64,000 bases of DNA from Alteromonas stellipolaris (GCF_001562115.1 NZ_CP013926.1:2170001-2234000); one strand, 5' to 3'. Shown: positions 36,154 to 45,150, counted from the stretch's first letter. A program made the numbers and translations. The notes: a model not told the origin generated them from the sequence alone.

Positions 36154-36453
36154 CTAAGGTAATAATATTGCCACAGACAATAGTTTGCGATGGCCTTGTT
36201 GAATGGGCGTAACACTATGACTGTACAAATCAGGTCGAAAGAAATAAACACGGTTAAATAAGTTAAAAATAACCTTGTCGGCACAAAACACCCCACCCAC
36301 TTTTGGCTGCTTTAATACCACATTAAACTTATAGTATTTTCCTTCGCTAACAGGGTCGTTATGTCTCATTACCCGATGCCCTTCAGGATAAGTCACGAAA
36401 TTAATTGCAAACCGTTTAAATCGCACAATCTCCCGATTGATAACCTTTGGCAT
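36154..36453 (-). CDS. Small 2OG-Fe(II) oxygenase-like protein (99 aa)
   Basis: A 99-aa protein with a compact set of 2OG-oxygenase landmarks: EGHRVMRHNDPV (His-x-Asp), a strand KYYKFNVVLKQPKVGG, FFRPDLYSHSVTPI (distal His) and a following RKLLSVAI (Arg for 2-oxoglutarate). This is about half the usual domain, so either it is a minimal family of its own or the N-terminal strands have been lost. I recall similar proteins of about 100 aa in this lineage, so I call it a gene rather than a fragment. Neighbours give no hint of a substrate. Confidence 0.6.
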   Translation of the reverse strand: MPKVINREIVRFKRFAINFVTYPEGHRVMRHNDPVSEGKYYKFNVVLKQPKVGGVFCADKVIFNLFNRVYFFRPDLYSHSVTPIQQGHRKLLSVAILLP

Positions 36454-36603
36454 TTATCCTCTTTAGTTAGTTTTTAACAAATTATACGTTGAACGGTATT
36501 GTCTCAAAGAAAAGGAGTAGACCGATAGTGCGCGGGTAGATCGAGAAGGTATAACTTGTGCGATTGCGTGTTCAATATAGTGTGTTTAATTTAGCCTGAT
36601 TAG

Positions 36604-36645
36604 TTTAGCTTCTTGGGTTTAGCTTCTTGGGTTTAGCTTCTCGGG
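36604..36645. repeat. Three 14-bp tandem repeats
   Basis: TTTAGCTTCTTGGG twice and TTTAGCTTCTCGGG once, directly joined and ending at the rimI stop codon (36647-36649). It is a minisatellite outside the coding sequence. Confidence 0.8.
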
Positions 36646-36646
36646 T

Positions 36647-37096
36647 TTAAAGTGAGGCCTTCATTATTTGAGCGTCTTCTTTGCCATTAGCGGTTTGATA
36701 ATAGCCTTTTCTTACTTCGATATGCTCAAAACCGGTATGTTCGTAAAGGTTGATAGCCCCAATATTACTGGCTCGAACCTCTAACCACATTGAGGTCATT
36801 TTGTTGTGCTGAGCGTGTTGTTTTACATACTCCACTAACGCCCGCCCTATCCCTTCTTGGCGACAACGTTTGTCTACCGCAATATCCATTAATGTAGCTT
36901 CATCAACCACTTCAAGTACCAATGCGTATCCCACTACTTGATCATCTTTTATGGCAAGGGCCCCGAAATAAGGAGCAGTAGTGCAATCAGCAAACGTTGC
37001 AAAAGACCAAGGTTTAAATTGGGACGCTTCGTGAATACCGTGGGCTTGCGCTAATGCGCGTTTACAACTTGTATCTGAAACTAATTGGATATGCAA
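36647..37096 (-). CDS. rimI: Ribosomal protein bS18 alanine N-acetyltransferase
   Basis: A 149-aa GNAT protein (E. coli RimI 148 aa). The acetyl-CoA loop is CRQEGIGRALV, followed by MWLEVRASNIGAINLYEHTGFEHIEVRKGYY, the conserved RimI C-terminal half with the NxxAxxLYxxxGF pattern. It acetylates the N-terminus of ribosomal protein S18. It is 40 bp downstream of the holD-like gene, matching the holD-rimI pairing of enterobacteria. Confidence 0.9.
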   Translation of the reverse strand: MHIQLVSDTSCKRALAQAHGIHEASQFKPWSFATFADCTTAPYFGALAIKDDQVVGYALVLEVVDEATLMDIAVDKRCRQEGIGRALVEYVKQHAQHNKMTSMWLEVRASNIGAINLYEHTGFEHIEVRKGYYQTANGKEDAQIMKASL

Positions 37097-37136
37097 AATA
37101 GGACAACCGAGTTAGGAAATTTAACGCGCTTCAGGC

Positions 37137-37817
37137 TTAACTTACATTGTTGGATAAAGCACAAAGCATTTTCCACAGCTGCCTTTGCATTGCCGCCGTC
37201 AGTAAGTGAGGCGCCGACGGTAAAACAATGCCACCGTTAGTTACTGCTACATCTTGCCCTATCTTCACCTGAGTGCTGGTGAAGGATAATTGAAGATACG
37301 CGAGCGCAACATCTAAATCTTGTAACCACTGCTTGCCCTGTAAACGCTGTGCTTGGGTTAATTCAACCAGAGCAGGTGTATTGTTTGAAGCAGGATTGGA
37401 TAACACGTTTGACGAATGGCTGGATAATTGGCTTGAAGCATTAACAGACTCCACTTGTGATGCACTCTTGCTTGCAGTGCTATCAACATTGCTATCTTCA
37501 GCGCTATCTACCGAGCGCGGTGTCGCTGACGACGAATCACTAGCTTTCGGGCTGGTAGCTTTTGTTTGGCCAGAGGCTTTGGTCGAATCTGATGATACTT
37601 GAGCACGAAGTTGTGCCAACCGGCTTTGCTTTTCTTCATTAGAAGGCATGGCTGGTGAATAATTACTGGCCATTGCAAAAGAATCATTTGCAGAGCGCTT
37701 ATTAGCAACATCAGTCGCAACTGAGTTCGTGTTTTCATCTTGCAGCGATGACTGGCTCACCCACACAGGTATTCCCATTTCTTGCAATACAGCACGCTGA
37801 AAAGTAGAAAGCGACAT
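37137..37817 (-). CDS. holD: DNA polymerase III psi subunit-like protein
   Basis: A 226-aa protein. The N-terminal FQRAVLQEMGIPVWVSQ is the chi-binding segment of psi. The C-terminal third (about 145-226: LQGKQWLQDLDVALAYLQLSF ... AMQRQLWKMLCAL) matches the rest of the short psi fold. Between them lies a Ser/Thr/Asn/Lys-rich linker of about 120 residues (about 25-145) that makes it much longer than the 137-aa E. coli protein. Position upstream of rimI supports the call. Psi connects the clamp loader to SSB through chi. Confidence is moderate because psi is poorly conserved. Confidence 0.75.
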   Translation of the reverse strand: MSLSTFQRAVLQEMGIPVWVSQSSLQDENTNSVATDVANKRSANDSFAMASNYSPAMPSNEEKQSRLAQLRAQVSSDSTKASGQTKATSPKASDSSSATPRSVDSAEDSNVDSTASKSASQVESVNASSQLSSHSSNVLSNPASNNTPALVELTQAQRLQGKQWLQDLDVALAYLQLSFTSTQVKIGQDVAVTNGGIVLPSAPHLLTAAMQRQLWKMLCALSNNVS

Positions 37818-37982
37818 AAAAATCCAACTTCGATAAATTACTTAACATTGTATAGCAACGCGATTAAAAATGGCAACGCGAATAAAAATGGCAGATACAG
37901 AATGACTAACTTGCTGAGTTTAACTTAGCTTAAGAAAAGTAAATAATGATAAAAATTGAATTTAGAAAACAAGAAGGGAAAG

Positions 37983-38059
37983 TGGCAGGGGTGGAGGGAC
38001 TCGAACCCCCAACCATCGGTTTTGGAGACCGCTGTTCTACCAATTCGAACTACACCCCT
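37983..38059 (-). tRNA. tRNA-Trp (CCA anticodon)
   Basis: A complete cloverleaf on the minus strand. The acceptor AGGGGTG pairs with CACCCCT, the anticodon loop CTCCAAA carries CCA, the T loop is GTTCGAG, and the 3' CCA is encoded at 37983-37985. Total length with CCA is 77 nt. Confidence 0.95.
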
Positions 38060-38174
38060 AGCGCGCTGTGCATTATACGGATGACATTTAAAAGGTAAAG
38101 CATTTTTCTACTACCTTATGCACTACCGCTTACTAAACAAACAAAGCGCTGTGAAAACAAACAAAAAGCGTACT

Positions 38175-38966
38175 TTATCCAGCGTTTTGCTTAGTAGCCT
38201 CAAGTGCAGCTAGCCATAAATCGTTAGTTACGTTAACGATTTCCATATGAAGTTGAACTTGCGATAAGACCTCATCTTCATCTTTACCTACTTCTTTGGC
38301 ATAGGCGATGGCTAATGCCCGTGTTTGCGCTTCACTCATTGCGTTTATCTTTGCACACCCAGCCACATCGAAATAACGATTACCCATGGCCGAGTATTCC
38401 CAATCAACAATGAACGGCGTTGAGTCACGTACCACATGATGAGCAAGCAAGTCGTTGTGACACAGCACATAGTCTTCTGTGTTGCCTTCACTTTTAACTA
38501 AACTTGCTCGAAGTTGAATAGCGCGGTCGAAAAGCGCATCGCCTTCTTTCAATCCAGCGGAGTGCATATAATGCAACCAACGAGAAAATAAGTTGAGAGG
38601 TCTAGCTGTGATAGGCAGGGCGTGGACACGGGCAAGTACTGATGCTAACGCTTCGGGAGAACGAATACTGGGATGAGGATCGGTTTCCTCTTCCCATTGT
38701 TCTACCCAAATTAATTCATCATCGCTTAACCAAATAGGCTTTGGTGCAATGCCTCGCTCAGCAAGTTGCTGTTGCAATACAAATTGATGGAATCTGTCGA
38801 TACCGCTAAATGTATCTTCCCCCACCCATTTGACAGCATACCCACGATTATCATCTTTGAGATAGTACACCTGATTCACTATGCCAGCGGGGTGACGTTC
38901 CACTGTGGCCGAATCAGATAAATTAAGTGCTTCTTTCAAAAGCGGAATGATAGTTTCCGGTTTCAT
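38175..38966 (-). CDS. Aminoglycoside/choline kinase-fold protein, probable thiamine kinase
   Basis: A 263-aa APH-fold kinase with the catalytic loop CHNDLLAHHVV and the metal motif FIVDWEYSAMGNRYFDVA. The position as the last gene of the TPP-riboswitch operon, after PnuC/PnuT, suggests it phosphorylates imported thiamine (thiamine kinase, YcfN-like) rather than choline. The ATG at 38966 lies 44 bp inside the pnuC gene and no later start gives the N-terminal region, so translational coupling is likely. Substrate assignment is by context. Confidence 0.75.
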   Translation of the reverse strand: MKPETIIPLLKEALNLSDSATVERHPAGIVNQVYYLKDDNRGYAVKWVGEDTFSGIDRFHQFVLQQQLAERGIAPKPIWLSDDELIWVEQWEEETDPHPSIRSPEALASVLARVHALPITARPLNLFSRWLHYMHSAGLKEGDALFDRAIQLRASLVKSEGNTEDYVLCHNDLLAHHVVRDSTPFIVDWEYSAMGNRYFDVAGCAKINAMSEAQTRALAIAYAKEVGKDEDEVLSQVQLHMEIVNVTNDLWLAALEATKQNAG

Positions 38967-39567
38967 CTTGCTTATTCCACTGCGCTAACCATTGTAGGTA
39001 CCCAAAAATCGAGAATCCTACGTATCCAAGGAATAAGCATGCTGATAATGCCATCCCCACTTGAAAGTATAAAAAGGCGGAGGCCAAATTAATAAAGAAC
39101 CAGTAAATCCAATTTTGTAAAACTTTATGCGCCACCATAAAAGTGGTAACTACACTCAGCAGATGGATACTCGCATCTAGCAGTAAATGATCACTATTAA
39201 ATTGTGAAGTGACTAATTTAGATAATCCCCATGCACAGCATAAAAGCACAGGGACTATTGTAAGATGTATCCATAACGGCCATGAACGCACTGGCTTCTC
39301 CGTGCCTCCATCACCACCTTTTGACCACTGATAATAACCATAGCCTGCCATTATCATATAGAAAAAGTTCAGCATGGACTGAAACGGCAATGTCACCTGC
39401 CAAAACAGCCAGGTATAAATAGCCGTACTGGCGAAGGCACAAAGCCAACACCAGCTGTTCTGTTTAGCCGCAAGCAACACATAGGCAATGGCAAGCACTA
39501 CCGCCAACCATTCCAGTTTTGATGTGGCCGCTATCTGCGACAAAAACTCAGTGAAAAATGTACTCAT
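38923..39567 (-). CDS. pnuC: PnuC-family transporter, probable thiamine transporter (PnuT)
   Basis: A 214-aa inner-membrane protein with seven or eight predicted helices. The sequences NSWCWLCAFASTAIYTWLFW, MIMAGYGYYQWSKGG and LQNWIYWFFINLASAFLYFQ are PnuC-type. PnuC proteins carry nicotinamide riboside, while PnuT members carry thiamine. The TPP riboswitch, the thiamine-binding neighbour and the downstream kinase that would trap the substrate argue for thiamine here. Confidence 0.86.
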   Translation of the reverse strand: MSTFFTEFLSQIAATSKLEWLAVVLAIAYVLLAAKQNSWCWLCAFASTAIYTWLFWQVTLPFQSMLNFFYMIMAGYGYYQWSKGGDGGTEKPVRSWPLWIHLTIVPVLLCCAWGLSKLVTSQFNSDHLLLDASIHLLSVVTTFMVAHKVLQNWIYWFFINLASAFLYFQVGMALSACLFLGYVGFSIFGYLQWLAQWNKQDETGNYHSAFERST

Positions 39568-39569
39568 GC

Positions 39570-39842
39570 TTAAGTTTTTCTGGCTTGCTTGTTAGCCTGC
39601 ATGGCATCGTAGTTTAGAAACTTCGCCACGAAAATAGCCTGTCCAACTTCTTCGTGAGTGCGCTGCATTTCCTTACCAAGAATAGACATCACATGTCCGT
39701 AATCACCGGATACTTGCGTGCTGGTAGAAGTAGTTAATACGCCAATATTACCGTAGCTATTCATGCGATCGATAAATTGCTGAATAGGCTCAATGTATTC
39801 ACCCACGAGCGGGTATAGCGATAGCTCAACCATGACTTGCAT
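39570..39842 (-). CDS. Thiamine-binding protein, MTH1187/YqgV (DUF77) family
   Basis: A 90-aa protein of the small ferredoxin-like family that binds thiamine in YkoF and its relatives. The start MQVMVELSLYPLVGEY and the segment VLTTSTSTQVSGDYGHVMSILGKEM are typical. It would be cytosolic or periplasmic; no signal peptide is seen, so it probably buffers thiamine in the cytosol. It is 9 bp downstream of the receptor gene and 2 bp upstream of pnuC, so tightly in the operon. Confidence 0.85.
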   Translation of the reverse strand: MQVMVELSLYPLVGEYIEPIQQFIDRMNSYGNIGVLTTSTSTQVSGDYGHVMSILGKEMQRTHEEVGQAIFVAKFLNYDAMQANKQARKT

Positions 39843-39851
39843 AGTGTACTC

Positions 39852-41951
39852 CTAGAATTCGTATTTAACGGTAACGCCAAACTGTCGGCCATTACCTAGT
39901 TGATAGTAAGGTTCTGCAAACGCATACTCATCACGAGGGTCGTTACTGAAGCCACCAAAACCTCTGGTGTAATACTCATTATCGAAGGCATTTTTAACCC
40001 ACACGCTGGTTTGCCAATTATCAGAAAACCACACGATTTCACTGTTAACCAACGTTGTCGAAGGTGCCTCTACATCATGGCCATCAGAAAAACGGTAGCT
40101 GTCTTTAAAGTCGATATCGATGCGCCAAAGCACATCATCAGTAATAGATAGCTCACTAAATAAGTTAGCCGTGTATTCAGGTGCTTGTGCTTGGCGCTGT
40201 TTTTCAATCACAGTGCCATCAGTCAGCGTATAATCTTCGAAGGTAGCATCTAGGTAGCCCAAACTCATGTTCATGGTCCAGTTTTCATCTACCAGCCAAC
40301 TCAACTCTAGCTCAGCCCCCTTGTTAGTGCCTATATCAGCGTTGTCTATAATGTCGATAAAATCAGGTGTTCCATCTTCGCGAATTTGAACATCAAAATT
40401 ACTTACTTGCGTATCGTCCCTGTCCATATAGAAGAGTGCTGCTCGCATGGTTAGTTCAGGCACTAATAAAGGCCCTTTTACACCAAGCTCGTAATTCCAG
40501 TTATATTCTTCATCAAAGAATCGCTGCTCATCTGATACGCGCTCGTCAGGGTTATACCCTGCCCCTTTATAGCCGCGAGAAATACTGGCGTAGTAAAAGT
40601 GTTTTTCACCCGTATATTGCAATGCCACTTTACCGCCAGTCATCGTAGTATCATGACTGCTTTCAAGGCCATTGTTATCAGAGTAGTCAAAGCCGTAGTT
40701 TTCTACACGTAACCCTGCAACTAGCGTTAGGCTAGTGGTGATTGTAGATTCAGTCTGTAAATATACCGCTTTGGTGGTGGGTTCATACACACTGGTAAAG
40801 TCACCTGATGCATAGGTGTATTCACGCAACAAATCTTCTTCACTGGTTTTATAAAAAGCGCCAAGCGTCCAAGCCGTCGCGCCATTAAATAACGCGGCAC
40901 TGTCTGAAGATACAAAGCGTACTTCTGCTGTTTGTGTGTCTACATCACGGAAATAAGCGTCGAATGAAGTATACCCGAAAGGGTGAAATCCTTCGTAAGT
41001 CCAATCTTCGTCATATCCATAACCGATGTTATGGGAGGCGTGAGTGGCGACTAGAATAATATCACCGCCATTAGTCGAGGTAGTGGCTCTAGCACTCACA
41101 GCATGAGTTTGATGGGTGTCAAAACCTGGCTCATCAGATAAGGTCTGATTATTATTATCTAAAGAAAACGCATCATACCCATTGTCGATGTCATACCAAC
41201 GATAAGTTAGTGCCAAAGTGCTTCTTTCGTCAATATTTCCCGCTACACTTATGCGCGCAGCAGTTTCATCAAGATTATTCGTATCATCACGTTTTTGCTC
41301 GGTGCCGTCACTGTTAACGACGGTATTTTCTACAAAACCATCACTACGGTTATGCATAAGTGCAACGCGATAACCCCAATCTTGATTGATATCGTTACCT
41401 GTAGCAGCTTCTACGCGATAACTATCTTTATTACCTGCTCTTACTTCAACATAGTCAGCACTCTCTGAGCCAACAGGGGTGCTAGAAAGCTTAACCGCTC
41501 CTGCTAAAGCGCCGGAACCAAATAAGGTGGCCTGAGGCCCTCGGTAAACTTCTAGTTGCTGCGTATCAAAAATAAGTCCTGCTGCTGCAAGACCAGAGAA
41601 ATCAAATTCGTCAACGATGAAACTAACAGACGGATTAATAGGCTCTACAAACTGGCTACGTTCACCGATACCGCGAATTTGAACAAAGCGTCCGCGAGAA
41701 GCGCCTGCGGCGAAGTTCACGTTCGGCACACTATTTAGCACACTATCAATATGGGTAGGCTGGCGACTGCTTAAGCGCTTAGCACTCATAACGGTAGCAC
41801 TTGCACTTAGCTGGTCTAACACGGTTTCGCGAAAGTCTCCGCTCACGACAACACGTTCTACGTCATCAAGTTGTGTTTCTTGCTGAGTAGTTTGTGCGCT
41901 AACTGAAAGCGATGCGGCAAGTAAAGAAAGACAAAATATAGGTTTTTGCAT
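39852..41951 (-). CDS. TonB-dependent outer-membrane receptor, probable thiamine transporter
   Basis: A 699-aa receptor. It has a signal peptide (1-19, cleaved near VSAQ), a TonB box region around VERVVVSGD, a plug domain (about 45-155: TVMSAKRLSSRQPTHIDSVL, ... VYRGPQATLFGSGALAGAV) and a 22-strand barrel ending in the C-terminal aromatic VKYEF. It is the first gene after the TPP riboswitch and heads the thiamine operon, so thiamine or a thiamine compound is the expected substrate. Energy would come from a TonB system such as the one at 46-50 kb. Confidence 0.88.
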   Translation of the reverse strand: MQKPIFCLSLLAASLSVSAQTTQQETQLDDVERVVVSGDFRETVLDQLSASATVMSAKRLSSRQPTHIDSVLNSVPNVNFAAGASRGRFVQIRGIGERSQFVEPINPSVSFIVDEFDFSGLAAAGLIFDTQQLEVYRGPQATLFGSGALAGAVKLSSTPVGSESADYVEVRAGNKDSYRVEAATGNDINQDWGYRVALMHNRSDGFVENTVVNSDGTEQKRDDTNNLDETAARISVAGNIDERSTLALTYRWYDIDNGYDAFSLDNNNQTLSDEPGFDTHQTHAVSARATTSTNGGDIILVATHASHNIGYGYDEDWTYEGFHPFGYTSFDAYFRDVDTQTAEVRFVSSDSAALFNGATAWTLGAFYKTSEEDLLREYTYASGDFTSVYEPTTKAVYLQTESTITTSLTLVAGLRVENYGFDYSDNNGLESSHDTTMTGGKVALQYTGEKHFYYASISRGYKGAGYNPDERVSDEQRFFDEEYNWNYELGVKGPLLVPELTMRAALFYMDRDDTQVSNFDVQIREDGTPDFIDIIDNADIGTNKGAELELSWLVDENWTMNMSLGYLDATFEDYTLTDGTVIEKQRQAQAPEYTANLFSELSITDDVLWRIDIDFKDSYRFSDGHDVEAPSTTLVNSEIVWFSDNWQTSVWVKNAFDNEYYTRGFGGFSNDPRDEYAFAEPYYQLGNGRQFGVTVKYEF

Positions 41952-41987
41952 GGGATCTCTTATTCTTTTTTAAGAAAAAAGATCCGG
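41949..41987 (-). promoter_or_regulatory. Expression platform of the TPP riboswitch
   Basis: Downstream of the aptamer, minus-strand GGATCT (41980-41985) can pair with AGATCC (41953-41958), closing a hairpin that includes the ribosome binding region just before the ATG at 41951. CCGGATC (41981-41987) can instead pair with GATCCGG inside the aptamer. The two structures exclude each other, giving a plausible translational OFF switch. Confidence 0.45.
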
Positions 41988-42014
41988 GTGTACGGCAGGT
42001 GATACGACTATGTG

Positions 42015-42110
42015 GTCAACCATCCCTACGCCGGCATTATCCGGATCAGGTGTAAGGGTTCTCACAATGATAATGTGAATCTCAGTCCGCGGTACGGACA
42101 CCCCTTGGTA
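42015..42110 (-). promoter_or_regulatory. TPP riboswitch (thi box)
   Basis: The minus strand contains the conserved TPP aptamer blocks in order: GGGGTGTCC, CTGAGATT, an AACCCTTACACCTGATCCGG block, GATAATGCC and GGCGTAGGGATGG. It lies upstream of the receptor gene of the thiamine operon. Thiamine diphosphate would switch the operon off. Confidence 0.95.
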
Positions 42111-42227
42111 TATGCGTTCGTTATGAATAACGAATACAGCGGGAAGTCTACCAGTTACGCCAAAACCGTCAAGATATTAAACGGTTAACTTGGCGTAACA
42201 GTAGGCTCGCTATTCGTGTGATGTGGC

Positions 42228-42656
42228 TTATTTTTGCTCTTCTAATTCGAGATTGAGCTTTCGCACTTCTTCGTTAGTTTGAGATACTAACGCCTCAAGG
42301 GTTTTACCATGCGCTGCTGGTTGACGTGATTCTGGGTCTACTTTAACGAAGACGATATCATCGGCGAAACAAATAGTTTTTTTGGTGGCTTTATTGCGCA
42401 CTAAACAACTGACCGTAATCGACGTTCTACCAACCGCTTTCGTCTCAAGACCAAACTCAACAATATCACCTTGCAGTGCAGGAGACTCAAAACTAATTTC
42501 CCCTATATGTTTGGTTACCAAACAATTGGTTTCTAATTGGCAAATTGCCCAAATAGCAGCCTCTTCATCAATCCATTCAAGCGCGCGGCCGCCAAATAAA
42601 GAGTTGGCATAATTTAAGTCGTTTGGCATCACTAGACGCCGAGAAAGAAAGCGCAT
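42228..42656 (-). CDS. Acyl-CoA thioesterase, hotdog fold (YciA-like)
   Basis: A 142-aa hotdog-fold thioesterase with the sequence VMPNDLNYANSLFGGRALEWIDEEAAIWA (catalytic Asp/Glu in the ALEWIDEEA helix), followed by IGEISFESPALQGDIVEF and SITVSCLVRN. It hydrolyses acyl-CoA in the cytosol. The frame is open for 22 more codons upstream, but the ATG at 42656 has AAGGA at the right distance and begins in the family-typical MRFLSRRLVMPNDLN; it is preferred. It is divergent from tmcA. Confidence 0.87.
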   Translation of the reverse strand: MRFLSRRLVMPNDLNYANSLFGGRALEWIDEEAAIWAICQLETNCLVTKHIGEISFESPALQGDIVEFGLETKAVGRTSITVSCLVRNKATKKTICFADDIVFVKVDPESRQPAAHGKTLEALVSQTNEEVRKLNLELEEQK

Positions 42657-42724
42657 TCGAATTCCTTTAGATAAGTAGTTACTATAAGCAGAGAAAGTCT
42701 TAATTATACCGAAAAAACACACCT

Positions 42725-45082
42725 ATGGCGCCACCGGAATTGACTCAATGGTTATTTAGCCCTATTTATTCGCAAGCACGACATACTGAGCATCGCCGTC
42801 TACTCGTGCTTTCTGGTGAGTATGACTGGGTGAATAAGAGTTTAACGTCTATTTTGAGCGATATTTCCCCCTCACTTACCGTCAAAGAAATAGGCGCTGA
42901 GAACTCACTGCTCCGTAAACATTTGTTGGGTAAAGAATGCGATATCGGGGTGGTACATTCACATCAAGGGTTTAACCCTGGAAACCTCATGGCCATTGCA
43001 GGCACCATTCGATGGGGTGGCTGTCTCATTTTATGCTGCCCTACGCTCGACTCTTGGCATTTGCACACCCGCCCTAGTCACCTCTCACATGGTTTTACTG
43101 CATCACGAAGTCCGTATATAAAACGGCTTGTAGCAATACTAAAAAACGATGCAGATGTAGCCATTTGGAATTCCAACAACTGCCATATTCCTGATTCAGT
43201 AGCGAGTGATACCTTTGATTCGATAAACCGGCTAACCCCGATTACCTCTGAAAGCCCTATTAATCGGATAGTTTCAGAAAACGCACGCGCAACACAGCCA
43301 GTAGATGATGAACAAACCCGTCGGCCACAGTTCAAATCACTTGAACAGCAGGCGGCATTTGATTGCCTGACAAATAAGTGGTCGCAAGATAATCGAAAAG
43401 CTGTCATCACAGCGCCTAGAGGCAGAGGGAAGTCTGCGCTTGTAGGGCTGTTTGTTGCATCAAGGCTGAAAAAGGGCGAGAAAGTAGTGATCACAAGCGC
43501 CATTCGTGAAAACACGAGCACCCTTTTCAAGCACATTCGTATAGGCATAAATTCACCAAATTCAGAAGAAAATAAACTAGAAAGTAAGACTACTGATAAT
43601 GAGTTAAGCACTGCTGGAACTGTCACTGAAGCGGCTTTTGCTGTTGAGGATTTTGTTAGTGAAGCAGTCTCTAATCAAGCTTCAGAGAGTGAGAAAAGTG
43701 GATCTGCACAGTGGCTTGCGCCAGATAACCCAACGCTTATCGATGGTGACTTTGACTTGCTTATTATTGATGAAGCAGCGTCCTTCGCGTTACCTGTGCT
43801 TAAGATGTTAATCAGCGCTCATGATAACTACGTGATTAGCACAACATTGCAGGGATACGAAGGAAGTGGGCAAGGTTTTATGCAGCGTATGCTACCGGCT
43901 TTTAACGCTGAAGGCGCTTTGCACCTTTCATTGAGCACACCGCTACGATGGACAAAGAACGATAAGTTAGAAAACCTCATACATAATATTTGCTTATTTG
44001 AAGGAACAGAGTCATTTAATACCTTCAATGAAGTTCCGCGAGAAGCACGCCGGGGAGTAAGGCAAGAAATACTGCGAGAATTACAACGAAAAGCACCGAC
44101 AGATAAATCTAGCAATGACTACAGGATAGGTTTGGTGTCTGCATTGTCGGAACACGAATTACACTGTGTCATGCAACTGTTAGCCGCTGCACACTATCAA
44201 ACCACCCCCGATGACTTCATGCGGCTTTATGACAGCCCAGACATCGTATTGTGTACCCAATGGGACGACCTTCGTTTAATCGCAGCTGCAATAATAAATT
44301 GTGAAGGTGGCGACCCTTTAGCAGATGTAAGTGAAGGAATTGCAGATGGTTCCCGGCGCCCTAAAGGACATTTAGGGGCACAGAGGCTTACGCTACTCAC
44401 GGCGAACCCCGCTACTGCATCATATCGGTATTGGAGAATAAACCGTATAGCAGTTGCTCCTCATCTACAAGGCCAAGGGCTAGGTACGCGCCTTGTAAGC
44501 TATATTAACGGACAAGCCCTTGCACAACATATTGATGCACTGACTAGCTCTTATGGCGCTTCTGACAAGCTTAATCACTTTTGGCAGCAATGCGGTTTTA
44601 CGCTTGTGGATATGGGTGAAAAACCTAATAAAGCGAGCGGTGAGACCAGCGCATTGGTTGTGAAATGTATCTCTGAACGCTTTGGGCCACAACAAGAAGT
44701 ATTGTCATGCTTGTTTACCCATAGTCAAGCAACCGACATTGTCCCTATAAGTAAGCTTCCGACTATCACACGAAATATACTAATAAAAAAACTAAATCAG
44801 TTCGTTAATGCGACTAGACCATTAAACCAAGTTAGCTTAGCAATAAACGCGTTGGCCGCTGAGGTCTCTGTGTCCACACAGTGTGTTAAACATACTGAAA
44901 GACCTACTAAAGCGTGCACGAGTGGAACGGATGAAGTTACGTCTGAACTTCTTTTACTACTTAGTCGTTCCCCGCTACCCACGAATAAGCTTACAAAACT
45001 CTTGGACGTGAATGGTCGTAAAGCGTTGACTGAATCATTAAGAAAAAAGATAGGCTATATGTTGGCTTCAATAACTATATAA
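42725..45082 (+). CDS. tmcA: tRNA(Met) cytidine acetyltransferase TmcA
   Basis: A 785-aa enzyme that makes N4-acetylcytidine at the wobble position of elongator tRNA-Met. It has an N-terminal DUF1726-type domain (about 1-190), a helicase-like ATPase module with Walker A APRGRGKS (230-237) and LLIIDEAASFALPVL (Walker B), a GNAT domain (about 450-640) with RIAVAPHLQGQGLGTRL near 574, and a C-terminal tRNA-binding tail. It is somewhat longer than the 671-aa E. coli protein because of a Ser/Glu-rich insertion between Walker A and B (about 275-330). No clear ribosome binding site is seen. Confidence 0.92.
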   Translation: MAPPELTQWLFSPIYSQARHTEHRRLLVLSGEYDWVNKSLTSILSDISPSLTVKEIGAENSLLRKHLLGKECDIGVVHSHQGFNPGNLMAIAGTIRWGGCLILCCPTLDSWHLHTRPSHLSHGFTASRSPYIKRLVAILKNDADVAIWNSNNCHIPDSVASDTFDSINRLTPITSESPINRIVSENARATQPVDDEQTRRPQFKSLEQQAAFDCLTNKWSQDNRKAVITAPRGRGKSALVGLFVASRLKKGEKVVITSAIRENTSTLFKHIRIGINSPNSEENKLESKTTDNELSTAGTVTEAAFAVEDFVSEAVSNQASESEKSGSAQWLAPDNPTLIDGDFDLLIIDEAASFALPVLKMLISAHDNYVISTTLQGYEGSGQGFMQRMLPAFNAEGALHLSLSTPLRWTKNDKLENLIHNICLFEGTESFNTFNEVPREARRGVRQEILRELQRKAPTDKSSNDYRIGLVSALSEHELHCVMQLLAAAHYQTTPDDFMRLYDSPDIVLCTQWDDLRLIAAAIINCEGGDPLADVSEGIADGSRRPKGHLGAQRLTLLTANPATASYRYWRINRIAVAPHLQGQGLGTRLVSYINGQALAQHIDALTSSYGASDKLNHFWQQCGFTLVDMGEKPNKASGETSALVVKCISERFGPQQEVLSCLFTHSQATDIVPISKLPTITRNILIKKLNQFVNATRPLNQVSLAINALAAEVSVSTQCVKHTERPTKACTSGTDEVTSELLLLLSRSPLPTNKLTKLLDVNGRKALTESLRKKIGYMLASITI

Positions 45083-45108
45083 AACTTGGTTTATTTCTAA
45101 CAAAAAAA

Positions 45109-45133
45109 AAGGCCTCCAAATGGAGGCCTTTTT
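45109..45133. terminator. Bidirectional intrinsic terminator after tmcA
   Basis: A run of A, then AAGGCCTCCA-AAT-GGAGGCCTT and a T run. It serves tmcA (plus) and the TPR/TonB operon (minus), which converge here. Confidence 0.9.
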
Positions 45134-45150
45134 ATTTATCGATATAACTA

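Noticed and set aside
43078..43626. 182-aa minus-strand frame inside tmcA
   Set aside because: Antisense shadow of tmcA; no recognisable domain.
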